A stretch of DNA of 31,846 nt from CAVQFC01 sp036497895 (GTDB lineage: Bacteria; Acidobacteriota; Vicinamibacteria; Vicinamibacterales; CAVVIG01): the NCBI GenBank assembly GCA_036497895.1, contig DASXIR010000263.1, forward strand, positions 1 through 31,846. Direction: 5' to 3'. Below the pieces are notes generated by a model that worked only from the letters and a program-made list of their open reading frames with translations, did no database searches and was not told where the DNA came from. Positions 15,021-22,177 of this stretch are shown one piece after another. Made by a program: the position numbers and the translations under genes. How positions within the stretch are numbered: the first letter of the stretch is position 1; each line of letters starts with the position of its first letter.

Positions 15021-17450
15021 GCCCTGCGCCCGCTGGATCGCCGTGAACAGCGCCTGCCGTGTCGCCTCGGACCCGGTGAACAGATCTTCCGGCAGACGGG
15101 TCACGCCGCGCAGCATGTCCGAGTAGATGACGTCGGCCTGGTAGACGTCGAGACTGAGACCCGCCAGGTACTGCAGCCGGAGGTTGCGGTCGCGATTGAT
15201 GGTCGCGTCCTTCAGCCACGATGCCAGATCGGACTTGCGGCCGGCGTAGGTCGAGAACAGATCGACCGCTGAGTTCATGCCGATGTCGTGCAGCGACTTC
15301 AGCATGGTCGCGTACTCGGGACGATGAATCTTCGCGTCAACGGCGTCGACGTCGATCCTGGTCGGTTCGACCTGGCCGACGAGCACCAGATCGTAGCCTT
15401 TTCCCTCGTTGGTGTTGCCGAACACGATGCCGTTCGGAAACACCTGGAGGAACGTCCCGATCTCGCTCTTCACCGCGGCGATGTTGCTTTCGTACAACTG
15501 AACGAACAGCGTGACCACGCCGCCCGGGGTGAGATGCTGCTTGGCCATCTCGAAAAACTCGGCGGTGTAGAGCATCGCCGCGCCCTTGACCCAGGGATCG
15601 AGCGGATCTGAGGTGATGGCGTCGAATTTCTCGCTGGTGGTCTCGACGAAGTGCCGCGCATCGTCGATGCGCACGTGCACCTTTGGATTGCGGACCACGT
15701 CGAAGTTGTGTTCGCTGAAGTAAGTGGAGACGACACGAGGCACGAGCGGCTCGATTTCGGCGATGGTCTCGTGCGTCACAATCGGATCGACCGAAACCGC
15801 GCCCGCGGTCACGCCGGCGCCGCAGCCGATGACCAGGACCTTGTTCGCGTGCGGCGGCAACAGCGTCGTGAGATGGCCGAGCATGCGCTGCAGACGCATG
15901 TCCTGCGGCTCGCTCGACGCCTGCACCTTGCCGGCGTTGTGATAATTGCGGACGCCGTTGGGCAGCTCCGACACCGCCACTGACGCGTTCAACCCCTCGC
16001 CGACGTAAATCACGTTGGCCTGGCCGACACGGGTCGCGGAATAGCGGCCGTAGGCGACCAGCAGCCCGGGCAATTCGTGAACGCTGCGCGCCAGCAGGCC
16101 GGCACTGATCATCGCGATCGCGAGGACTGCCGTGCCGCCCAGGTTCCAGCCGCTCTTCTCGCTCGCGATCCGCCCCGGATCCGTCCCACCGACGTACGAC
16201 GGCTCGAGCATCAAGAGCGCCGACAGCGCCGACACGATGATGAACACCTGCTCGGTGTGCGAACTGCCGATCCAGGGAATCAGCAGGAAGCTGGTGATCA
16301 GTGAGCCGCCGATGGCGCCGACCGTGTTGGCGGCGTAAACGCCGCCGGACAACCGCGCCGCGTCCTGATCGGAAGAAGCGACGGCCGCCAGGGCCAGCGG
16401 AAAGCTGGCGCCCCAGAGAATCGCTCCCGGCAGCACCACCCACAGGCAGCGAACCACGTCGAGCTGGAGGGTGAACCAGGGCGTGGTCGCGATCGACGGA
16501 TTGATCGGCCAGTACGGCAGCGACTCCGTGAGTTGGTACGCCGCCCATGCCATCGCGCCGCACAACAGCAGCTGGCACCAGCCAAGTGCGCGGCGAGGCG
16601 ACGCCAGGCCGCGGCTGAATTCCGCGGCAACCGTGCTGCCGATGCCGAGGCCGACCAGGAACACGGCGAGGATCAGTGCAAATGTGTAAACCGTTGCGCC
16701 GAAATGCAGTGACAGCAGCCGCGTCCAGACCACCTCGGTCGCAAGCGCGGTCGCGCCGGAGAGCCCGATCGTCACGTAGACCGCGGCGTGGCCCGACGGC
16801 GTGGCGGCCTGACGCACCGGCGCCTCGTCTTCCACGTATGGCGTGCGTCCGGACAGGACGTACGCAATCAGCGCGACCATCAGATTGATCGCGACAGCCG
16901 CCATGGTCGCCGTGGGCACGTCGTAAACGCGCAGAAGATAAAAGCCTGCGGCGAGGGCGCCGATGACGCCTCCGGCGATGTTGCCGCCGTAGAAGAATCC
17001 GAGCCACGCCACGCCGTCGGGAGTGGCGCGCACCCACCGCGAAATCGCCGGCAGCGTCGCGCCCATCAACATCGTCGGCGGCAACAGGCAGATGCCGGCG
17101 ATCACGCCGCGGAAGATGATGCCGATGACGCCCTCGCCCGCCCACGCCGTGTAGATGCCTCCGACCAGCGGCATGCCGAGCAGGATCAGGACCGCGAGGG
17201 CACCGATGCCGAGTTCGAGCGCGGCGTAGACCCGCAGCGGATGCTGGCGCGCGGAAATGAGACGCGGCAGCAGCAGGCTGCCGAGACACATCCCGCCCAT
17301 GAACGTACCCAGCAGAATGCCGAGCGAGATCGATGACGAACCGATGACCAGCTGCAGCAGCTGAAACCAGACGATTTCGTAAATCAGCGCGGCGCAGCCG
17401 CTGCCGATGAACAGCAGGAACAAGGCAGGAAGATAGCGACGTGGATTCAT
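15015..17450 (-). CDS. Fused MFS-type membrane / spermidine synthase-like protein
   Basis: An 811-aa membrane protein of the fused MFS/spermidine synthase family. The first ~450 residues form about 12 hydrophobic helices beginning ALFLLFIGSGCAALIYEIVW, typical of this group. Residues ~490-720 are a spermidine-synthase-like Rossmann domain: VGEGLNASVAVSE, SAM-type loop VLVIGCGAGV, acidic IDDARHF and ITSDPLDPW where soluble spermidine synthases carry the catalytic aspartate. A ~90-residue C-terminal extension follows. The soluble synthase makes spermidine from putrescine and decarboxylated SAM; whether the fused form does so is not established. The upstream gap is the heptad inverted repeat at 17520-17603. 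Its stop codon lies in the 14934-15020 repeat zone. Confidence 0.88.
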   Translation of the reverse strand: MNPRRYLPALFLLFIGSGCAALIYEIVWFQLLQLVIGSSSISLGILLGTFMGGMCLGSLLLPRLISARQHPLRVYAALELGIGALAVLILLGMPLVGGIYTAWAGEGVIGIIFRGVIAGICLLPPTMLMGATLPAISRWVRATPDGVAWLGFFYGGNIAGGVIGALAAGFYLLRVYDVPTATMAAVAINLMVALIAYVLSGRTPYVEDEAPVRQAATPSGHAAVYVTIGLSGATALATEVVWTRLLSLHFGATVYTFALILAVFLVGLGIGSTVAAEFSRGLASPRRALGWCQLLLCGAMAWAAYQLTESLPYWPINPSIATTPWFTLQLDVVRCLWVVLPGAILWGASFPLALAAVASSDQDAARLSGGVYAANTVGAIGGSLITSFLLIPWIGSSHTEQVFIIVSALSALLMLEPSYVGGTDPGRIASEKSGWNLGGTAVLAIAMISAGLLARSVHELPGLLVAYGRYSATRVGQANVIYVGEGLNASVAVSELPNGVRNYHNAGKVQASSEPQDMRLQRMLGHLTTLLPPHANKVLVIGCGAGVTAGAVSVDPIVTHETIAEIEPLVPRVVSTYFSEHNFDVVRNPKVHVRIDDARHFVETTSEKFDAITSDPLDPWVKGAAMLYTAEFFEMAKQHLTPGGVVTLFVQLYESNIAAVKSEIGTFLQVFPNGIVFGNTNEGKGYDLVLVGQVEPTRIDVDAVDAKIHRPEYATMLKSLHDIGMNSAVDLFSTYAGRKSDLASWLKDATINRDRNLRLQYLAGLSLDVYQADVIYSDMLRGVTRLPEDLFTGSEATRQALFTAIQRAQGR

Positions 17451-17519
17451 ATGGACAGCCGAGTTTACATCGGAGTCTTGACAGGCGATTCCGTGGGGAG
17501 TCTAGGCGAGGGAGGCCAT

Positions 17520-17603
17520 CATGGCTGATGGCTAATGACTGACGGCTCCAGCTGAAGGTACCAGCGTTGAACCATAGCCATTAGCCATAAGCCATCAGCC
17601 ATG
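17520..17603. repeat. Inverted pair of heptad arrays (large hairpin)
   Basis: The left arm is ATGGCTG, ATGGCTA, ATGACTG, ACGGCTC (17521-17548). The right arm is AGCCATT, AGCCATA, AGCCATC, AGCCATG (17576-17603). CATGGCTGATGGCT (17520-17533) pairs perfectly with AGCCATCAGCCATG (17590-17603), 14 bp, around a 56-nt interior. The arms are the same unit family as 29016-29099 but here face each other. It begins 7 nt after the SWIB stop and fills most of the 160-nt gap to the MFS/spermidine synthase gene. Confidence 0.85.
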
Positions 17604-17610
17604 GCGGGTC

Positions 17611-17886
17611 TTACTTGAGGTGCTTGCTGACCAGTTTCGTCATCTCGAACATGTTGACGGTCTTCTTGCCGCCGAACACGGTCTTGAGCGCATCGTCCGA
17701 GTTGATCATGCGCTTGTTCTTCTTGTCCTGGAGGCCGTTCTTCTTGATGTAGGCCCAGAGTTTCTTGGTGACCTCAGTGCGCGGAATCGGCTTCGAGCCA
17801 ACGATCTCCGAGAGCGCCGCGCTCGGTGTCACCGGCTTCATGAATGCCGCGTTAGGTTTCCGCTTCGCTGCTGCCTTCTTTGCCAT
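17611..17886 (-). CDS. SWIB/MDM2-domain protein
   Basis: A 91-aa basic protein: a Lys/Ala-rich N-terminus (MAKKAAAKRK) followed by a single complete SWIB/MDM2 fold at about 16-90 (MKPVTPSAALSEIVGS, TEVTKKLWAYIKKNGLQD, INSDDALKTVFGGKKTVNMFEMTKLVSKHL). SWIB domains occur in eukaryotic chromatin-remodelling subunits, in plastid nucleoids and as stand-alone bacterial proteins, notably in Chlamydiae. The bacterial role is not well established but nucleoid association is likely. The start is fixed by AAGGAG, 5 nt before the ATG. It is probably monocistronic: a heptad inverted repeat lies downstream and a palindrome-rich leader upstream. Confidence 0.93.
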   Translation of the reverse strand: MAKKAAAKRKPNAAFMKPVTPSAALSEIVGSKPIPRTEVTKKLWAYIKKNGLQDKKNKRMINSDDALKTVFGGKKTVNMFEMTKLVSKHLK

Positions 17887-17950
17887 GTCGTCTCCTTGGG
17901 GCGCCCGCCTGGGCGTCCAATCCTAGTGCGCTCTATTATGAACGCATCCG

Positions 17951-18019
17951 CCCCTCTGTACCACCCTCTTTTCAGAGGGGAATCGGGGACCGCCAGAGGG
18001 AAACAATGCTTGTTTTCCC
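17951..18019. other. Two hairpins between the SWIB and serine hydrolase genes
   Basis: In the 141-nt gap, CCCCTCTG (17951-17958) pairs with CAGAGGGG (17973-17980). GGGAAACAA (17998-18006) pairs with TTGTTTTCCC (18010-18019) with one bulged base. On the - strand both lie after the serine hydrolase stop and before the SWIB gene; neither has a clear U-tract. A CATAAT-like -10 for SWIB may exist near 17937-17942. Confidence 0.5.
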
Positions 18020-18027
18020 CGTTTCCC

Positions 18028-19572
18028 CTATGAACGGCCGGGCCTTTTTCGGAATCGCAGATCCCATACCCGATCCTGGACGACACTGAACGCGGTGATC
18101 TGTCCAGCGGCATCGCGGCGAAAGATGATGGTGCCAAGCGTGCCGGCCTTGAAAGCGTCGAGGTAAATTGGCGTCAGCTCGATCGAGGTATCGGGCCGGC
18201 GTTTCAGCTGGAGATGACCGGCCTCGACGGTTGCAGTGATCTCGGCCTCGGCCTCGTCGCTGGCGTAGGTGCCGGTGTACGCCGCCAGGGCGGACGACGG
18301 GGGCGCCCATTCGGCCTCGCGCTGGTAGGTCTCGCTCGTTCCGTAGGCATCGGTGGCGACGGCGCCATGCGCATCGAACGTCCAGTGCCGGCTGTCGGGC
18401 CCGGCGCCCATCGTGAATGACAGACCGGTCAACGTGCTGCGATACAGGCCGTGAGCGGCATTGACCTGGGCCGCGGTCAAACCGTGCGCGGTCGCCTGCG
18501 AAGTCGTTATGGCATCGCCGAGAAACACCTCGGCAACGTCGTGCGCGTATGCGGCCGGCGTCGCGCTGCTGACGTTGCACAGCACCGCGACCGAGACGTG
18601 ATGGCTCGGAAACCGCGTAAGGAATGCCTGATAACCGGCGGTCGACCCGCTGTGGTTCACCTCACGGATTCCCTTATACGTCTCGAGAAAGAGTCCGAGG
18701 CCGTAGCCGTGCGGCCGGCCATCGTTGAAATGGCCGGGACGCTGCTGTTCCGCGATCGGCTGCGCATCGGCGGCCGCCGGCGCGTCGAAGTGCTCGTTCC
18801 ATTTGAGCAGATCGCCGACCGTCGTCAGCAGGCCGCCGTTGCCGTAAACGTCTTCGAACGGCATGTCGGTGTGAAAATCCACGCCCGACGAATACGCGAT
18901 CGCGCGACCCTTGACGATACGTGTGAAATCGTCGCGCCAGGACGTGTGGGTCATGTTGATCGGGACGAAGAGCCGCTCGCGCGTGAACTCGGGAAACGGC
19001 TTGCCGCTGACGCGGGTCACGATCATGGCGGCCAGGTTGTAGCCGGTGTTGGAATACGACCAGTGCGTGCCGGGCACGAAATTCAGCGCGGTCTGCCGGC
19101 TGGCGATGTCGAGCATGTTCGCCTGGGTGTGCACCCGGCGCGTCCTCGGCCAGCCGGCGATGGCTGCGACGCTTCCCCAGTCGCGCAGGCCGCTCGTGTG
19201 ATTGAGCATGTGGCGGATGGTAAGTGGCGATCCATAGTCGGGCAGTTCGGGAATGTACGTACGAACCTGATCGTCCAGCGACAGCTTGCCATCGCGCGCC
19301 AGCAGCAGCACTGCGGCCGCGGTGAACTGCTTGGACACGGATCCGGCTTCGAAGATCGACTGCGCCGTGATCGGCACATCGTGCTCGAGATCGGCCATCC
19401 CGTAGCCCTTGGCGAGGACCGGAACGCCGTTGGTCGCGATTCCGACGGCGCAACCGGGCGTGCTGTTGGTCCATTTTGCGAACACCGCGTCGACCCTGGC
19501 GGGCGCGTTGGACGGTGGCGCGGCGGCGAGCGCGCAGGCACAGGAGAACGCAAGGAGCAGGTGGCGTCTCAT
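18028..19572 (-). CDS. Exported serine hydrolase, class C beta-lactamase/DD-peptidase family
   Basis: A 514-aa periplasmic penicillin-binding-protein-fold serine hydrolase. It has a signal peptide (about 1-18), nucleophile motif SVSK (78-81), YSN (173-175) and, in place of KTG, HSGS (307-310). HSG is usual in the esterase/DD-carboxypeptidase-like members of this family. A ~130-residue C-terminal beta-rich domain (about 385-510) follows, as in many 'serine hydrolase' proteins. It probably cleaves a D-amino peptide or ester. The sequence gives no reason to call it an antibiotic-resistance enzyme. ATG 19572 has no ribosome site but lies 6 nt after a TAGAAT box, so it is probably read from a leaderless mRNA. 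Confidence 0.9.
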   Translation of the reverse strand: MRRHLLLAFSCACALAAAPPSNAPARVDAVFAKWTNSTPGCAVGIATNGVPVLAKGYGMADLEHDVPITAQSIFEAGSVSKQFTAAAVLLLARDGKLSLDDQVRTYIPELPDYGSPLTIRHMLNHTSGLRDWGSVAAIAGWPRTRRVHTQANMLDIASRQTALNFVPGTHWSYSNTGYNLAAMIVTRVSGKPFPEFTRERLFVPINMTHTSWRDDFTRIVKGRAIAYSSGVDFHTDMPFEDVYGNGGLLTTVGDLLKWNEHFDAPAAADAQPIAEQQRPGHFNDGRPHGYGLGLFLETYKGIREVNHSGSTAGYQAFLTRFPSHHVSVAVLCNVSSATPAAYAHDVAEVFLGDAITTSQATAHGLTAAQVNAAHGLYRSTLTGLSFTMGAGPDSRHWTFDAHGAVATDAYGTSETYQREAEWAPPSSALAAYTGTYASDEAEAEITATVEAGHLQLKRRPDTSIELTPIYLDAFKAGTLGTIIFRRDAAGQITAFSVVQDRVWDLRFRKRPGRS

Positions 19573-19578
19573 GGCGCC

Positions 19579-19584
19579 ATTCTA
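19579..19584 (-). promoter_or_regulatory. Putative -10 box for a leaderless serine hydrolase transcript
   Basis: TAGAAT on the - strand ends 6 nt before ATG 19572, the distance expected when transcription starts at the start codon itself. There is no Shine-Dalgarno. No -35 hexamer was recognised. Confidence 0.4.
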
Positions 19585-19590
19585 CGCGGA

Positions 19591-19627
19591 CAAACGAAAA
19601 GGGCGGTGATCTCTCGACCACCGCCCT
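19591..19627 (-). terminator. Intrinsic terminator of the aminotransferase gene
   Basis: Read on the - strand, AGGGCGGTG-type arms (19627-19619 with 19608-19600) form a 9-bp GC-rich stem around a 10-nt loop. TTTTCGTTTG follows (19600-19591). It lies about 40 nt past the aminotransferase stop and ends just upstream of the serine hydrolase promoter, separating the two genes. Confidence 0.7.
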
Positions 19628-19633
19628 CTTCGA

Positions 19634-19661
19634 ATTGCTGATTGCTGATTGCTAAAGGCTG
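19634..19661. repeat. Heptad array at the 3' end of the aminotransferase gene
   Basis: ATTGCTG, ATTGCTG, ATTGCTA, AAGGCTG: four 7-bp units between the aminotransferase stop (19668-19666) and its terminator hairpin. The unit resembles the ATGGCTG family at 17520-17603 and 29016-29099 with one or two substitutions. Confidence 0.7.
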
Positions 19662-19665
19662 ATTT

Positions 19666-20844
19666 TCAGACTCCCGCTGCGGTCATCTTCGCCTTCGCCG
19701 GGAAGATTTCCTTGAACGCGGTCATGAAGCGCGCCATCTCGTCGGCGGTACCGATCGAGACGCGCAGGTGCTGCGTCATCGGCGGGAACGGCCGGCCAAC
19801 CAGCACCTTCTTGGTCTTGAATTCGTCGATCACCGGCTGCACGTCGCGGCCGATGTGGACCATGAAGAAGTTCGTCTCCGACGGCAGCACCTCGTAGCCG
19901 TAGGCCTCGAGATCGCCCGACGTCTTCTTGCGCAGATCGACGACCATCTTCTTGACGCTGGCCTGCGACGCCGTGTCCTTGAGCGCGGCGGCGCCGCCCC
20001 ACTTCACCAGCGCGTTGATGCTGCCCATGCTGTACGGCCGCATCTTCTCGACGAACTCCTTCGAGGCGACGGCGTAGCCGAGCCGCATGCCCGCGAGTGC
20101 GGCGATCTTCGAGAAGGTGCGCGCGATGATCACCGGGCGACCCTCGAGGACGTACGGCACCGAAGTGGCGTAATTCGGATCCTCGACGAAGTGATGGTAG
20201 GCCTCGTCAATCAACACGGGCATGCCCGCGGGGACGCCGTCCAGCAGCTCTTTGATTTCCGACTTGGTCACGATCATGCCGGTCGGGTTGTTCGGGTTGC
20301 ACAGGTAGACGAACCCGAGTTCCGATGCGTGCGCGTTGGCGGCCTTGATCATCGCCGGGATGTCCTGGTGATGATCCTTGGTCAGCTGCAGCTTGACCGC
20401 CGTGGACTTGATGCTGGTGGCGTGTTGGTAGACCTGGCTGTAGGACGGCTCGTTGCCGAGCACCTTCTTGCCGGCCGGCAGGAACGTGGTACCGACCACG
20501 TCAAGCACTTCGCCGGAGCCTGCGGTCAGCAGGATGTTCTCGTTCTTCACGCCGTGGTGCTTGGCGATCTCCTGCACGATGCCGCCGTCCGGATAGCCGT
20601 AGCGATTGGCGTACTTGAACGCCGAGTTCATCGCCTTCATCACCGACTCGGGCGGCCCCCAGCAGTTCTCGTTGCTCGACAGGTGCGCAAATGAATCGTA
20701 GTCGCCACCAGCCGCGCCCATTCCGTTACGGGCGCCCGCCGCGCCTGGGCGGTTCTGCGCGAACAGATCCACCTCGGACCCGAGTCCCAGGTACCCCATC
20801 GCCGCAGCGACGCCGCTCACAAACCCTCGCCGAGAAACAGTCAT
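19666..20844 (-). CDS. Tat-exported PLP-dependent aminotransferase (HisC-like class I/II)
   Basis: A 392-aa fold-type I aminotransferase, closest in layout to histidinol-phosphate aminotransferase. It has SSNENCWGPPESV (56-68), TAGSGEVLD (107-115), NPNNPTG (183-189), DEAYHHFV (213-220) and the PLP lysine in FSK (K246), followed by AGMRLGY. Unlike cytosolic HisC it begins with a twin-arginine signal, SRRGFVSG, then a hydrophobic stretch ending near LFAQ30 and a Gly/Ala linker. It should therefore be exported folded with its cofactor. There are no his genes nearby, so a role in histidine synthesis is unlikely; the periplasmic substrate is unknown. The start is supported by GGAGG 5 nt upstream. 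A heptad array and a terminator follow. Confidence 0.9.
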   Translation of the reverse strand: MTVSRRGFVSGVAAAMGYLGLGSEVDLFAQNRPGAAGARNGMGAAGGDYDSFAHLSSNENCWGPPESVMKAMNSAFKYANRYGYPDGGIVQEIAKHHGVKNENILLTAGSGEVLDVVGTTFLPAGKKVLGNEPSYSQVYQHATSIKSTAVKLQLTKDHHQDIPAMIKAANAHASELGFVYLCNPNNPTGMIVTKSEIKELLDGVPAGMPVLIDEAYHHFVEDPNYATSVPYVLEGRPVIIARTFSKIAALAGMRLGYAVASKEFVEKMRPYSMGSINALVKWGGAAALKDTASQASVKKMVVDLRKKTSGDLEAYGYEVLPSETNFFMVHIGRDVQPVIDEFKTKKVLVGRPFPPMTQHLRVSIGTADEMARFMTAFKEIFPAKAKMTAAGV

Positions 20845-20889
20845 GGCTCCTCCGTTCTAACGTTCACCCGGGGCCGAACAATTCCGAGC

Positions 20890-20895
20890 ATTCTA
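20890..20895 (-). promoter_or_regulatory. Putative -10 box for the aminotransferase gene
   Basis: TAGAAT on the - strand (context GCGTTAGAATGC), 45 nt upstream of ATG 20844. It is the same hexamer as before the sortilin-like and serine hydrolase genes. Here a normal leader with a Shine-Dalgarno (GGAGG) follows. No clear -35 box. Confidence 0.35.
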
Positions 20896-20953
20896 ACGCG
20901 GTCCTTACGGTGGCGCGCAGCCTTTTCTCATCAGACAAAACTGTCCGAACGGG

Positions 20954-22141
20954 TCATTTTGCGCCGACGTTTTCGTACCATTTCACGTTCGCTGTCGCCG
21001 TGCCGATGCACACGATGTCCACGCGCTTGTCCCCGTTCAGGTCGCTGGCAGCGCAACCCGCGCCAGCCATGCCGCCCTCGTCGAGCACCCGCCTCGTCCA
21101 GGTGGCGCCATCAGCCGACGAGCTGTACATGATCAGGCTGCGCGCGCCGCCGCGCTGTCCGACGATGATCTCGTCGCGGCCGTCACCGTCGAAGTCGGAG
21201 ACGATGATGGCGTGGCCGTCGGTGATGGTGTCGTCGATCATCTGGCGCGGCCAGCTCGATCCGTTCTCGCGATAGACGACGATCTCGTTGCCGTGCCATG
21301 GTTCGATGGTCGCGATGAAACGCTGCTTCCCGAGATGCCCCAGCGCGATGTCGCTGGCGCCGCTCTTGGGCCACGGATCGGGATCGCCCTTGATCAGTTC
21401 AGTCGGCGTCCACTTGCCGTTGGCGAATTTGTGCAGGTAGATACCCATGAATCCGGCGCTCATCACCGCCTGACCCTTGACGCCCGGCCACGTCATCGGC
21501 TCGATGCCGTGGATCAATCCGGTGAATGTGTCGGTGACGGTTTCGCGCTTGAAGTCCGGCGCGCGGTAGTAGTCGATCGTCACCGGGCTCTTGTAGTCCG
21601 GCGCCACCGCTTCCGGCCCGATCAGCGGCGCGAGCATAAGCACCTTCTTGCCGCTGCCATCCGCATCCACCCAGCGCAGACGATGCGCCGTGGGAACCCT
21701 GTCGATCTCCTTGACCGTCCACGGCTGCGCCGGATCGCCGTTGTGCATCAGGATCGACAGCACGCCGGTGCTGGTCTTCGGTGACGTCGTGAAACCCTCG
21801 GCCAGCGCCAGCTCCGGAATCCCGTCGCCGTCGAGATCGTAGGCCGAGGTATTGATCATCTGTTTTCGATCGGCGGCGATCACGTGACGCTGCCAGCCCG
21901 GATTCTCGAACCACACCAGCTCGGGAACACCTGAGGCGAGCGCGATGATGTCCGGCTTGCCGTCCTTGTTCATGTCCGCGACCACCACCTGGTAGCCGCC
22001 GCGAAGACCGGTGCCGATTTCGTGGGTCACGAACTGCACACCGCCCGCCGGGGCCTGTGCCGTGAGCGGCGCGAACCGGGCGGTCACCGCCAGCATCGCC
22101 GCCATCGACAGAAATCCGATCGCCGTTGTTCGAAGCCTCAT
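20954..22141 (-). CDS. Exported FG-GAP/VCBS-repeat protein
   Basis: A 395-aa secreted protein with a signal peptide (about 1-29). It has at least four calcium-binding FG-GAP loops of the form D-x-[DN]-x-D-G: ADMNKDGKPDI, YDLDGDGIPEL, SDFDGDGRDEI and SDLNGDKRVDI. These make an integrin-alpha-like propeller. Such proteins are extracellular or envelope-located in Acidobacteriota and Planctomycetes and have no defined enzymatic role. The start ATG 22141 is supported by GAGGAG 5 nt upstream. A TATAGT box sits in the 36-nt gap to the SDR gene, so it may have its own promoter or be the tail of the DinB-to-SDR operon. Confidence 0.87.
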   Translation of the reverse strand: MRLRTTAIGFLSMAAMLAVTARFAPLTAQAPAGGVQFVTHEIGTGLRGGYQVVVADMNKDGKPDIIALASGVPELVWFENPGWQRHVIAADRKQMINTSAYDLDGDGIPELALAEGFTTSPKTSTGVLSILMHNGDPAQPWTVKEIDRVPTAHRLRWVDADGSGKKVLMLAPLIGPEAVAPDYKSPVTIDYYRAPDFKRETVTDTFTGLIHGIEPMTWPGVKGQAVMSAGFMGIYLHKFANGKWTPTELIKGDPDPWPKSGASDIALGHLGKQRFIATIEPWHGNEIVVYRENGSSWPRQMIDDTITDGHAIIVSDFDGDGRDEIIVGQRGGARSLIMYSSSADGATWTRRVLDEGGMAGAGCAASDLNGDKRVDIVCIGTATANVKWYENVGAK

Positions 22142-22169
22142 GCGCTCTCCTCGAGAAATGCCGGAGCCG

Positions 22170-22175
22170 ACTATA
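22170..22175 (-). promoter_or_regulatory. Putative -10 box for the FG-GAP gene
   Basis: TATAGT (5/6 to TATAAT) on the - strand, 28 nt upstream of ATG 22141 and just past the SDR stop, followed by the Shine-Dalgarno GAGGAG. No good -35 hexamer. Confidence 0.35.
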
Positions 22176-22177
22176 CG

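Noticed and set aside
15337..17289. A 650-aa second frame on the - strand inside the MFS/spermidine synthase gene
   Set aside because: Arg-rich out-of-frame translation without domains; the main frame is intact over 811 codons.
15015..17450. A polyamine pathway linking the spermidine synthase-like and SSAT-like proteins
   Set aside because: They are in separate operons several kilobases apart, and neither substrate can be assigned from sequence.
17478..17506. TTGACA with TCTAGG at 17-bp spacing on the + strand as a promoter
   Set aside because: The -10 is poor and no + strand gene lies downstream; all neighbouring genes are on the - strand.
18028..19572. Calling the serine hydrolase an AmpC beta-lactamase
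   Set aside because: The KTG box is HSG and there is a long C-terminal domain, as in esterase or peptidase-like members.
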